The notes below the pieces were generated by a model, which saw only the letters and a program-made list of their open reading frames with translations, had not been told where the DNA came from and made no database searches. Below, piece by piece: positions 1 through 5,803 of a stretch of DNA of 6,702 bases. The position numbers and the translations under genes were made by a program. The number at the start of each line of letters is the position of its first letter. Within the stretch, counting starts at the first letter, position 1. The stretch comes from Thermoleophilaceae bacterium (GTDB taxonomy: Bacteria; Actinomycetota; Thermoleophilia; Solirubrobacterales; Thermoleophilaceae), in the NCBI GenBank assembly GCA_013812485.1, contig JACCTJ010000021.1:1-6702 (forward strand), read 5' to 3'.

Positions 1-296
1 TCGCCGCGGCGGCCGGCGTCGACTTCGATGCCTTCGTACGGGTCGTCGAGGCGAGCTCCGGCGCCTCGAGCATGCTCGAGCTCAAGGCCACGCCGATGCA
101 CGAGCGCGACTTCGAGCCGCTGTTCCGGCTCTCGCACATGCTCAAGGACGTGCGCCACGCCGTGGCCAGCGCGGACGCGCTCGGGATTGAGCCCGCCCTC
201 GCGCGCGCGGCGGAGCGCCTTTACGCCGAGGCCGAGGCGCGCGGCCAGGGCGAGGCCGACTTCGCGGCGGTGATCGACTCGGTCGAGCGCTCGTAG
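1..296 (+). CDS. 3-hydroxyisobutyrate dehydrogenase-type oxidoreductase, C-terminal part only
   Basis: The gene enters from outside the window; its frame is open from base 3 and ends at TAG 294-296, giving about 97 residues. The fragment resembles the all-helical C-terminal domain (NAD_binding_11) of the beta-hydroxyacid dehydrogenase family, which includes 3-hydroxyisobutyrate dehydrogenase and tartronate semialdehyde reductase. The recognisable segment is the FRLSHMLKDVRHAV stretch, matching the family's HMLKDLxLA helix whose Lys-Asp pair lies near the cofactor and substrate. It is followed by the usual ending with a small-residue helix and an acidic DFAAVID motif. The N-terminal Rossmann fold and catalytic lysine lie upstream, so substrate and cofactor cannot be decided. 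Family members oxidise or reduce a 3-hydroxy acid with NAD(P). The family call is fairly firm; the exact enzyme is not. Confidence 0.8.
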   Translation, partial: AAAAGVDFDAFVRVVEASSGASSMLELKATPMHERDFEPLFRLSHMLKDVRHAVASADALGIEPALARAAERLYAEAEARGQGEADFAAVIDSVERS

Positions 297-319
297 TCGG
301 GGCGGGCAGGACCGGCACA

Positions 320-335
320 GGGCGCGCGCGCGCCC
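320..335. repeat. Perfect 16-bp GC palindrome, possible terminator stem
   Basis: GGGCGCGCGCGCGCCC is a perfect palindrome 23 bp after the stop of the upstream oxidoreductase gene. As RNA it could fold into a six-pair stem with a GCGC loop, and a T-rich patch (ATTTCTT, 345-351) follows about nine bases later. That spacing is longer than in a classical rho-independent terminator, so termination is only a possibility. The alternating GC run could also adopt Z-DNA. It sits directly upstream of the -35 element of the next promoter. Confidence 0.35.
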
Positions 336-350
336 TCGCGAACGAATTTC

Positions 351-379
351 TTGACCTTTGCTCGCTCGCGCCCTAACAT
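351..379 (+). promoter_or_regulatory. Sigma70-like promoter for the DUF1802 gene
   Basis: TTGACC (351-356, five of six matches to the -35 consensus) is followed after exactly 17 bp by TAACAT (374-379, four of six matches to the -10 consensus). Transcription would begin near 386-387, leaving a leader of about 50 nt before the ATG at 438. The promoter lies in the short spacer between two co-directional genes, so the downstream gene probably has its own transcription unit. It was recognised by eye and not scored against a model. Confidence 0.6.
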
Positions 380-437
380 GCGCGGCCCGCGCCCTTTGGA
401 AAGCCCCGTCCGGCGCGACGCAGCACCCTTTCTCAAC

Positions 438-1067
438 ATGCCGATCGCTTTCAAAGAATGGGCCGTGACCGTGCGCGCCCTCGCCGAGGGTGAGCAGCTC
501 ATCACGCTGCGCAAGGGTGGCATCCGCGAGGAGAACAAGCACTTCGAGATCGAGCACGACCGCTTCTTCCTCTACCCCACCTTCGACCACCAGCACGGCG
601 ATCTCGTGCGGGAGTCCCACCGCCCCGAGCTCGACCGAGCGCTCGAGGAGGGCGTCTGGCCCGACGGCGACCCGCCGGCCTCCGCCCTGACCCAGGACGG
701 CGGCATCGACCAGCCCGGCCGGGTGCGCGTGCGCGCCTTCGCCGAGGTCGCCGCGAGCTATCTGATCACCGACCCGCGCTGCGTCGACGCGCTCACGCCC
801 TACCACGTGTGGACCAGCGACTACGCCGAGAAGCGGTTGCGCTGGAAGCCGCGCCACCCCCTCCACGTGATGCTCCTGCGCACCTACCGCATCCCGCGGC
901 CGGTTACCGTCAAGGTCCGCCCCGAGTACGGCGGCTGCCGGTCGTGGCTCGAGCTCCAGCGCGAGCTCCCCTTCGACGGCACGCCGGTGCTGGCCGACGA
1001 GGAGTTCGAGCGTGCCGCCGCGCAGATCGAGGCGATCGCCTCGGACGCGGTCCCCGTCCTGGCCTGA
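438..1067 (+). CDS. DUF1802 family protein of unknown function
   Basis: This 209-residue protein matches the DUF1802 pattern as I remember it. It opens with an AFKEWAVTVRALAEG segment (residues 4-18) and the LRKGGI motif (24-29), followed by FLYPTFDHQ (44-52). The second half has a block rich in W, Y, R and H (YHVWTSDYAEKRLRWKPRH, 122-140) and a GCRSWLEL motif (166-173). No catalytic triad, membrane segment or signal peptide is visible, and the family has no established biochemical role that I know of. The start was chosen by promoter logic: a TTG at 351 coincides with the -35 box and an in-frame ATG at 378 overlaps the -10 box, so neither can be translated from that promoter. The ATG at 438 immediately precedes the conserved domain. 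The leader just before it is pyrimidine-rich with no clear Shine-Dalgarno site. The next gene is convergent. Confidence 0.82.
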   Translation: MPIAFKEWAVTVRALAEGEQLITLRKGGIREENKHFEIEHDRFFLYPTFDHQHGDLVRESHRPELDRALEEGVWPDGDPPASALTQDGGIDQPGRVRVRAFAEVAASYLITDPRCVDALTPYHVWTSDYAEKRLRWKPRHPLHVMLLRTYRIPRPVTVKVRPEYGGCRSWLELQRELPFDGTPVLADEEFERAAAQIEAIASDAVPVLA

Positions 1068-1329
1068 GCGAGCCCGGCACGGCCGAAGCCGCCGCGAGCC
1101 TCCCCGGTCCTCTACTGGCGCTCGGTGTTGCGCCCTCCGCCGCCGTCGTGGCCAGCTGTTGTTGCGCTCAACCTTTCGATCTCCGGGCACGCGATGGCAG
1201 CCGCTTGGGTGCGAGCGTCGGGGCCTCGAAGACGAGCTTCTCGCAGAGGCCGAGCTGGTCGTCGTTGTGCGAGGGGCGGCGAGCGCTCGCGCCTACGGGG
1301 CTGAGGCGTCCCCGACCCGGGCGGGCCGA
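1068..1329. other. Convergent intergenic region, no confident gene
   Basis: This 262-bp gap lies between two converging genes. A perfect 12-bp palindrome, GCGAGCGCTCGC, lies at 1279-1290, about 40 bp past the minus-strand hydrolase stop. A second inverted pair, GGCCTC (1222-1227) with GAGGCC (1246-1251), encloses GAAG/CTTC. Neither is followed by a T-run, so both are weak terminator candidates. One minus-strand frame has coding-like third-position GC down to a TGA near 1169, but it has no start or recognisable family and could be decayed coding sequence. Confidence 0.5.
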
Positions 1330-1848
1330 TCAGCTCGCCGCGGCGGTGGCGTGCGCGTCGGCGCGTCGAGCGAGCCCCGCGATGCGGTCGGCGAAGCGGT
1401 CGAAGAGCTCGCCCGGGAGATCGTGGCCCATGCCCTCGATCGTCTCGAGCTCGGCGCCGCGGATGGCCTCGGCGGTCGCCGCGCCGCCGGGATGCTGGAC
1501 GAGCGGGTCGGAGTCGCCGTGGATGACAACGGTCGGGACCTCGACGGTCCGCAGGGCCTCGGTGCGGTCGCCCGAGGCCTGAATGGCTATGAGCTGGCGC
1601 CCGACTCCGGCGGGGTCGTAGCCCGTCTCCCAGATCCGGCGCGCGAGTCCGCGCACGCGCTCCTCGCGGAAGGAGAAGCCCGGCGAGCCGATCGCCTTCC
1701 AGGTCTCGACCGCCAACTGCTCGTGGCCGGCCCGGTCGCTCGGTGGCGGCGCCAGCAGGGTTCCCAGCAGGATGGTCGGGTCGGCCTCGTCACCGTAGCT
1801 GTCGTATACGAGCTCGATGCCGTTGGCCTCTGTGGTGGCGCCCTCCAT
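1330..1848 (-). pseudogene. Alpha/beta hydrolase lacking its nucleophile region (in-frame internal loss)
   Basis: The 172-residue product matches two separated parts of a common actinobacterial alpha/beta hydrolase of roughly 290 residues. Residues 6-28 are the first two strands (EANGIELVYDSYG, then DPTILL). Residues 29-160 are the lid and C-terminal half: TLLAPPPSDRAG, then KAIGSPGFSF, the acid-loop motif VIHGDSDPLV with likely catalytic Asp114, and GMGHDLP with likely catalytic His142. Everything normally between is absent: the oxyanion-hole loop, the helix with the FDNRD-type motif, and the GxSxG nucleophile elbow. The junction is at residues 28-30, near base 1764, and the frame is kept. 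Without a nucleophile it should not be an active hydrolase. It is the last gene of the minus-strand operon, 57 bp after the lipid kinase. The ATG at 1848 lacks a clear ribosome site. The protein may be a decayed gene, a repurposed fragment or an assembly artefact. Confidence 0.75.
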
Positions 1849-1905
1849 CGGCGGGCATGGTGTCAGAGCGAGGGCCGGCCCGCGCCTGTGCCCGCGTTCC
1901 GACCC

Positions 1906-2757
1906 TCAGCCGAGGACGATGCGAGCGGCCGCGCGCTCGACGCGGAAGTCGGCCGACCCGTGGCAGGAGACCTCGCCGTCGACGTTGTAGGGCTCGTCCT
2001 TGCGCACCTCGAGGTGCACGTGGCAGCCCTGGCCGTGGCGGGCCTGGCCGGCGGAGGAGATGCGCCCGCGGCGCATCGCGTAGGCGTAGCGGGGAAGCTT
2101 GACCCGCGATCCGGCGGGGACCACCGTGGCGTCGAGCAGTCCGTCGCCGGGGTCGGCTTCCTCGACGCTCGAGCCCGCGCCGAAGCGCCCTGAGTTCGCC
2201 ACGATGACCTGCCACGCCTTGCCCGCGAAGAGCTCATCGCCGTTGCAGGTGACCCGGCACGGAACCGGGGACTCCACGAATCCGGCCCATACCGCTCCGA
2301 ACATGTAGGCGAACCGGCCGATCACCCGCTTGAGCGGAACGGCTCGGTCGGCGGCGTTGGCGGACAGCCCCACCGACGCCGTGTTGACGAACGGCCGGCC
2401 GTCCATCCGCGCCAGGTCGAGGGTCCGGGTACGCTGGCCGCGAACCGCCACGCGACAGGCCTCCGCCAGGTCGAGCGAGAGTCCCATGCCGCGGGCGAAG
2501 TCGTTGGCCGTCCCGGTGGGGATCAGCGCAAAGGGGACGCCGGCGGCCTGCGCCGCCTCCGCCGCCGGCCCGAGCATGCCGTCGCCGCCCGCGACCACGA
2601 GGCGGTCGACCCCCCAGGCTCGCGCGTCGTCGAGCTGATCAAGGTCGAAGCAGACGACCTCCGCCCCGGCCGAGCGCAGCTCCGCCTCGAGCGCGGCACG
2701 ATCGGTGTTGAGGCCCGACTCGGGATTGGCTACGAGGGCGACGTGGATGGCCGCCAC
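1906..2757 (-). CDS. YegS/DgkB-type diacylglycerol (lipid) kinase family protein
   Basis: This 283-residue protein has the hallmarks of the diacylglycerol/sphingosine kinase catalytic fold, which transfers phosphate from a nucleotide to a lipid hydroxyl at the inner membrane face. The N-terminus begins directly with the nucleotide-binding strand VALVANPESG (6-15). The glycine-rich loop is VVAGGDGM (54-61), and PTGTANDFAR (80-89) matches the conserved PxGTxNDFAR motif. In the C-terminal beta domain, DGLLDATVVP (205-214) and NVDGE (258-262) supply the usual Asp and Glu residues. The length is normal. The Thr after GGDG is replaced by Met61, although GGDG itself is intact. The start is a GTG at 2757, chosen because it immediately precedes the conserved first strand; the frame stays open upstream only because it runs through the neighbouring gene. 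It lies 56 bp after the acyl-CoA dehydrogenase. The lipid substrate is unknown. Confidence 0.88.
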   Translation of the reverse strand: MAAIHVALVANPESGLNTDRAALEAELRSAGAEVVCFDLDQLDDARAWGVDRLVVAGGDGMLGPAAEAAQAAGVPFALIPTGTANDFARGMGLSLDLAEACRVAVRGQRTRTLDLARMDGRPFVNTASVGLSANAADRAVPLKRVIGRFAYMFGAVWAGFVESPVPCRVTCNGDELFAGKAWQVIVANSGRFGAGSSVEEADPGDGLLDATVVPAGSRVKLPRYAYAMRRGRISSAGQARHGQGCHVHLEVRKDEPYNVDGEVSCHGSADFRVERAAARIVLG

Positions 2758-2813
2758 GTTACCGTCGCCGGGAGCGCGAGAACAGGCCCGGCGCACGGCC
2801 GTGGCCGCTCCTA

Positions 2814-3977
2814 CTAGAGCCCCAGCGTCTTGGCGATGATGTTCTTCTGGATCTCCGAGGTCCCGCCGAAGATCGTCGTCACCACCGCGGCGCGCAGGTA
2901 GCGCTCCATCGGGTACTCGGTCGCGTAGCCGTAGCCGCCCATTATCTGCATGCCCTCGAGCGCGCAGCGCTTGGCCAGCTCGGTGCAGGCGAGCTTGGCC
3001 ATCGAGGCCTCTTGGGGGAGCATGCGCTCGGGCTCGGCGTCGGTCATGCTCGCCACCGCGCGCACGAGCAGCCGGGCCTGCACGAGCTCGGTGGCCAGGT
3101 CGGCGAACTTGTGCTGGGTGGCCTGGAAGGAGCCGATCGCCCGCCCGAACTGGCGGCGCTCGCCGGCGTAGGCGAGCGCCTCGTCGAAGGCCCGCTGGGC
3201 CAGGCCGAGAGCCGAGGCGGCGAGAATCACGCGCTCGTAGTTGAGCCCGGCCATCAGCTGGGTCCAGCCGTGTCCCTCCTCGCCGAGCAGGGCGTCCGCG
3301 CCCACGCGGCAGCCCTCGAGGTGGAGCTCGTTGGTCTCCTTTCCGCCGAGGGTCTCGATCGGGGTGACGGTGAGGCCCTCGGCCTCGCGCGGCACGAAGA
3401 TCATCGACAGCCCCTCGTGCTTGGACTCCCCCCGCCCGGTGCGGCAGACGATCAGGATCTCCATCGCCTTGTGCGCGTAGGAGCACCACATCTTGGACCC
3501 GTCGAGGACCCACTCGCCGTCCGAGCGCTCGGCCCGGGTCTTAAGCGCGGCGACATCCGAGCCGGCCTCGGGCTCCGACATGGCGATGGCCAGCGCGCCT
3601 CCGGCGGCGACGTGGCCGAGCAGGCGCTGCTTCTGGTCCTCGGTGCCGAAGCGCGCGAGCGCTCCGGCCACGATCAGCGTGACCGCATAGGCTCCGATCG
3701 GCGCCTCGCCGCGCGCGGTCTCCTCGAGGAAGATGCAGGCCTCGAGCAGTCCGCCGCCCGACCCGCCGTAGGCCTCATCGACGGCGACGCCGTACCAGCC
3801 GAGCTCGGCCATCCGGCGTGCTATTCCAGAGTTGTGGAGGTCGTCGAAGCCCGCGGTCAGCTCCGCGAGCCGTCCCGGACCGCACTCGCGAGCGCAGAAG
3901 TCCCGCACCGCGCGGGCGAAGTCCTGCTGCTCCTCGGTCAGGCCGAGGTCGGCGCCACGGCTGAGGGCGACCTCCAC
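2814..3977 (-). CDS. Acyl-CoA dehydrogenase, full length, IVD-like catalytic base position
   Basis: This 387-residue flavoprotein would introduce the alpha,beta double bond into an acyl-CoA thioester with FAD, passing electrons to electron-transfer flavoprotein. The N-terminal helical domain starts LTEEQQDFARAVRDF (13-27). The first family signature AMSEPEAGSD is at 132-141, the beta domain spans about 130-230, and the C-terminal helical domain carries RRQFG (274-278) and QIMGGYGYATEYPMERY (344-360). At the position of medium-chain enzyme Glu376 the sequence reads FGGTSEIQ, with Gly371. A glutamate is instead present at LNYER (Glu248), the position used by isovaleryl-CoA and long-chain dehydrogenases. 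The usual Asp of the RDA motif after ERY is Ala363. The start is GTG at 3977, only 13 bp after the preceding dehydrogenase stop, so the two are probably co-translated. The substrate chain is not identifiable. Confidence 0.93.
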   Translation of the reverse strand: MEVALSRGADLGLTEEQQDFARAVRDFCARECGPGRLAELTAGFDDLHNSGIARRMAELGWYGVAVDEAYGGSGGGLLEACIFLEETARGEAPIGAYAVTLIVAGALARFGTEDQKQRLLGHVAAGGALAIAMSEPEAGSDVAALKTRAERSDGEWVLDGSKMWCSYAHKAMEILIVCRTGRGESKHEGLSMIFVPREAEGLTVTPIETLGGKETNELHLEGCRVGADALLGEEGHGWTQLMAGLNYERVILAASALGLAQRAFDEALAYAGERRQFGRAIGSFQATQHKFADLATELVQARLLVRAVASMTDAEPERMLPQEASMAKLACTELAKRCALEGMQIMGGYGYATEYPMERYLRAAVVTTIFGGTSEIQKNIIAKTLGL

Positions 3978-3990
3978 GGCGTGCCCGGCG

Positions 3991-5166
3991 CTAGCTCGGC
4001 GCGCCCACGGTCGACGGGGCGACCGGCTGCGCCTCGGGGCCGGCGCCGTTCGGGCTCGCCGCGACGGTCTCGTCCATCCGCGCCTTCGCCCCTTTGAGCT
4101 CGCGCAGGGCGATGGCCATCTTGTGGACCTCGTAGGGGCCGTCGGCGAGCCGTAGCCAGCGGCCCTGGCGCCACATCAGCGCGAGCGGCAGGTCGTCGGA
4201 GACGCCGAGCGCGCCGTGAACCTGGATCGCGCGGTCGAGCACATCCATGAACACGTTGGCGGCCACGACCTTGATCTCGGAGATCTCCTGCCGGGCGGCG
4301 CGCTTGCCCTCGGTATCCATCTTCCAGGCGGCGTGCATGGTCATGAGCCGGGCGCCGTCGATCTCGATCCGTGAGCGGGCGATGAAGTCCTGGACGAACT
4401 GCTTATCGGCCAGCGGGCCGCCGAAGGCCTCGCGCTCGATAGCGCGCTCGCACATGAGCTCGAGCGCGCGCTCGGCGCCGCCGATGGCCCGCATGCAGTG
4501 GTGGATACGCCCCGGGCCGAGGCGGTCCTGCGCGATGGCGAAGCCTCTGCCCTGCTCGCCGAGTAGGTTGGAGGCGGGCACGCGGCAGCGCTCGTAACGG
4601 ATCTCGCAGTGGCCGGGACCGCCGTCGTGGCCCATCACCGACACCGGCCGCACAAGGTTGAAGCCCGGCGCGTCGAGCGGGACGAGGATCATGCTGGCGC
4701 GCCGGTGCGGCGGCGCGTCCGGGTCGGTGACCGCCATGACGATCGCCACCTCGGCGCCGACCGCGCCCGAGGTGAACCACTCGTGCCCGTCGATCACCCA
4801 CTCGTCGCCGTCGCGCTCGGCCCGGGTGGCGAGGTTGGTCGGGTCCGAGCCGGCGCGCTCGGGCTCGGTCATCGAGAAGCAGGAGCGGATCTCGCCCTCG
4901 AGCAGGGGCGTCAGCCAGCGCACGCCGTACTCCCAGTTGGTGAGCCCGACGCCGTCGTGCTCGTTGGCCAGGAACAGGTTCCAAAGGCCCTCGGCCTTGG
5001 CCCGCTCGCGTAGGTCGACGAGAACGCGCGGATAGGCGATGCCCGGCCGGACCTCGTCGTCGAGGGCGCGCAGCGCCTCCCCCTCGACCGGCTCCACGTG
5101 CTCGACCATGAAGGCGGCGATGCGGTCGCGCAGGTCCTCGACGCGCGGGGAGAGGGAGAAGTCCAT
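3991..5166 (-). CDS. Acyl-CoA dehydrogenase, ACAD10/11-like, with a gap in the N-terminal domain
   Basis: The 391-residue protein resembles the ACAD10/11 branch. It shows FSMTEPERAGSD (97-108), DGHEWFTSGA (126-135), SVMGHDGGPGHCEI (176-189), the characteristic LGPGRIHHCMRAIGGAERAL (216-235), AIQVHGALGV (313-322) and LADGPYEVHKM (340-350). Asp342 sits where medium-chain enzymes carry the Glu376 base. The oddity lies between GVGLTNWEYGV (72-82) and RWLTPLLEGE (83-92). Relatives have about 35-40 more residues here, with the rest of the helices and a YGTEEQ-like motif. In the neighbouring dehydrogenase the EPxxGSD motif starts at residue 135, here at 101. The missing part packs on the FAD and acyl pocket, so activity is doubtful unless the loss is an artefact. 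The last 30 residues are a low-complexity Pro/Ala/Gly tail. The ATG at 5166 gives the standard MDFSLSPRVEDLRDRI start; it lies 31 bp after the zinc-ribbon gene. Confidence 0.88.
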   Translation of the reverse strand: MDFSLSPRVEDLRDRIAAFMVEHVEPVEGEALRALDDEVRPGIAYPRVLVDLRERAKAEGLWNLFLANEHDGVGLTNWEYGVRWLTPLLEGEIRSCFSMTEPERAGSDPTNLATRAERDGDEWVIDGHEWFTSGAVGAEVAIVMAVTDPDAPPHRRASMILVPLDAPGFNLVRPVSVMGHDGGPGHCEIRYERCRVPASNLLGEQGRGFAIAQDRLGPGRIHHCMRAIGGAERALELMCERAIEREAFGGPLADKQFVQDFIARSRIEIDGARLMTMHAAWKMDTEGKRAARQEISEIKVVAANVFMDVLDRAIQVHGALGVSDDLPLALMWRQGRWLRLADGPYEVHKMAIALRELKGAKARMDETVAASPNGAGPEAQPVAPSTVGAPS

Positions 5167-5197
5167 GGCGGCAGACTACCGGCCGTGCTCGCCGCGC

Positions 5198-5803
5198 TCA
5201 GGCGCCCGCGCGCGCGAGCAGCCAGGCGACGCCCGCGGTCAGGAGACCGCCGCCGAAGATCGCCGCCACGAGCCGGGCCGCGTGCGGAGCGCTCGGCCGG
5301 CCGGGGTCGCTTTTCGGCTCGTGCAACCGGCCCCGGGGGCCGGTCGCGACCTCCGCGTCGGCCTCGGCGAGCAGCTCCCGTGCGGCATCCGCGCCCGAGG
5401 AGGGCACGAGCACGTCGCGCTGCCCCGCGGCCAGGAAGTCCGGCACGTCGAAGGCCGCGGAGCGGCGGACGAGGCTCGGTATGCCCTCCTCGAGCAGAAA
5501 GCCGTGGATGAGCTCGGCCTCGGCCTGGTTGCGCCCGCCGGCCACCCGGACTAGTTCGCCCCGCGCGTACTCGGGGCGAATTTTACGCGCGCGCGCGTGA
5601 GCCTCGCTCTCGGGGGCCTCGGCGGCGCCGGCGTCGCCCGCGACGATCAGCGGCATCGCACAGGCCGCGCAGAAGCGCTCGACGGACGGGTGCTCAGCCC
5701 CGCAGTGCGGGCACACGAGAGCCGGCGTCGTAACGAGGTCGGGGTCGCCGCCCTCCGGGTCGCCGGGCTCGCTAATCGAGGTCGACCGGCTCTTCCTCGA
5801 CAC
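5198..5803 (-). CDS. Zinc-ribbon, DUF2007 and C-terminal membrane-anchor protein
   Basis: This 201-residue protein has three parts. Cys31-x2-Cys34 and Cys45-x2-Cys48 form a zinc ribbon. Residues 82-147 resemble DUF2007, a small alpha/beta domain annotated as putative signal transducing: LVRVAGGRNQAEAELIHGFL, then LLEEGIPSLVRR and a strand before a Leu/Ala helix. After a Gly/Pro/Asp linker, residues 176-197 form one hydrophobic segment, placing it at the membrane with the ribbon probably cytoplasmic. The function is unknown; metal-dependent binding and a regulatory role are inferences. The start is uncertain. GTG 5803 overlaps the end of the peptidase gene by 32 bp, implying translational coupling. 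An in-frame GTG at 5716 would begin right at the first cysteine motif but lacks a well-placed ribosome site. The next gene follows after 31 bp. Confidence 0.8.
   Translation of the reverse strand: MSRKSRSTSISEPGDPEGGDPDLVTTPALVCPHCGAEHPSVERFCAACAMPLIVAGDAGAAEAPESEAHARARKIRPEYARGELVRVAGGRNQAEAELIHGFLLEEGIPSLVRRSAAFDVPDFLAAGQRDVLVPSSGADAARELLAEADAEVATGPRGRLHEPKSDPGRPSAPHAARLVAAIFGGGLLTAGVAWLLARAGA

Noticed and set aside
351..437. An N-terminal extension of the DUF1802 protein from TTG 351 or ATG 378
   Set aside because: These codons overlap the -35 and -10 elements, and the extra residues lie before the conserved domain.
1012..2193. A long plus-strand frame opposite the hydrolase and lipid kinase
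   Set aside because: Composition is typical of an antisense shadow in high-GC DNA, with no recognisable domain; the opposite strand holds clear family motifs.
1906..3513. A 535-codon minus-strand open frame that could suggest a fusion upstream of the lipid kinase
   Set aside because: Its first half is out-of-frame sequence antiparallel-free shadow of the acyl-CoA dehydrogenase (Arg/Ala/Gly-rich, no domain). The kinase fold begins exactly at the GTG at 2757.
3012..4097. A 361-codon plus-strand frame
   Set aside because: It is the mirror of the acyl-CoA dehydrogenase codons (Gly/Leu/Glu/Arg-rich low complexity), a common artefact of high GC content.
5583..5600. Alternating CG tract as a possible Z-DNA or regulatory element
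   Set aside because: It lies inside the zinc-ribbon gene and is explained by Arg-Ala codons (GCG/CGC); no supporting structure.
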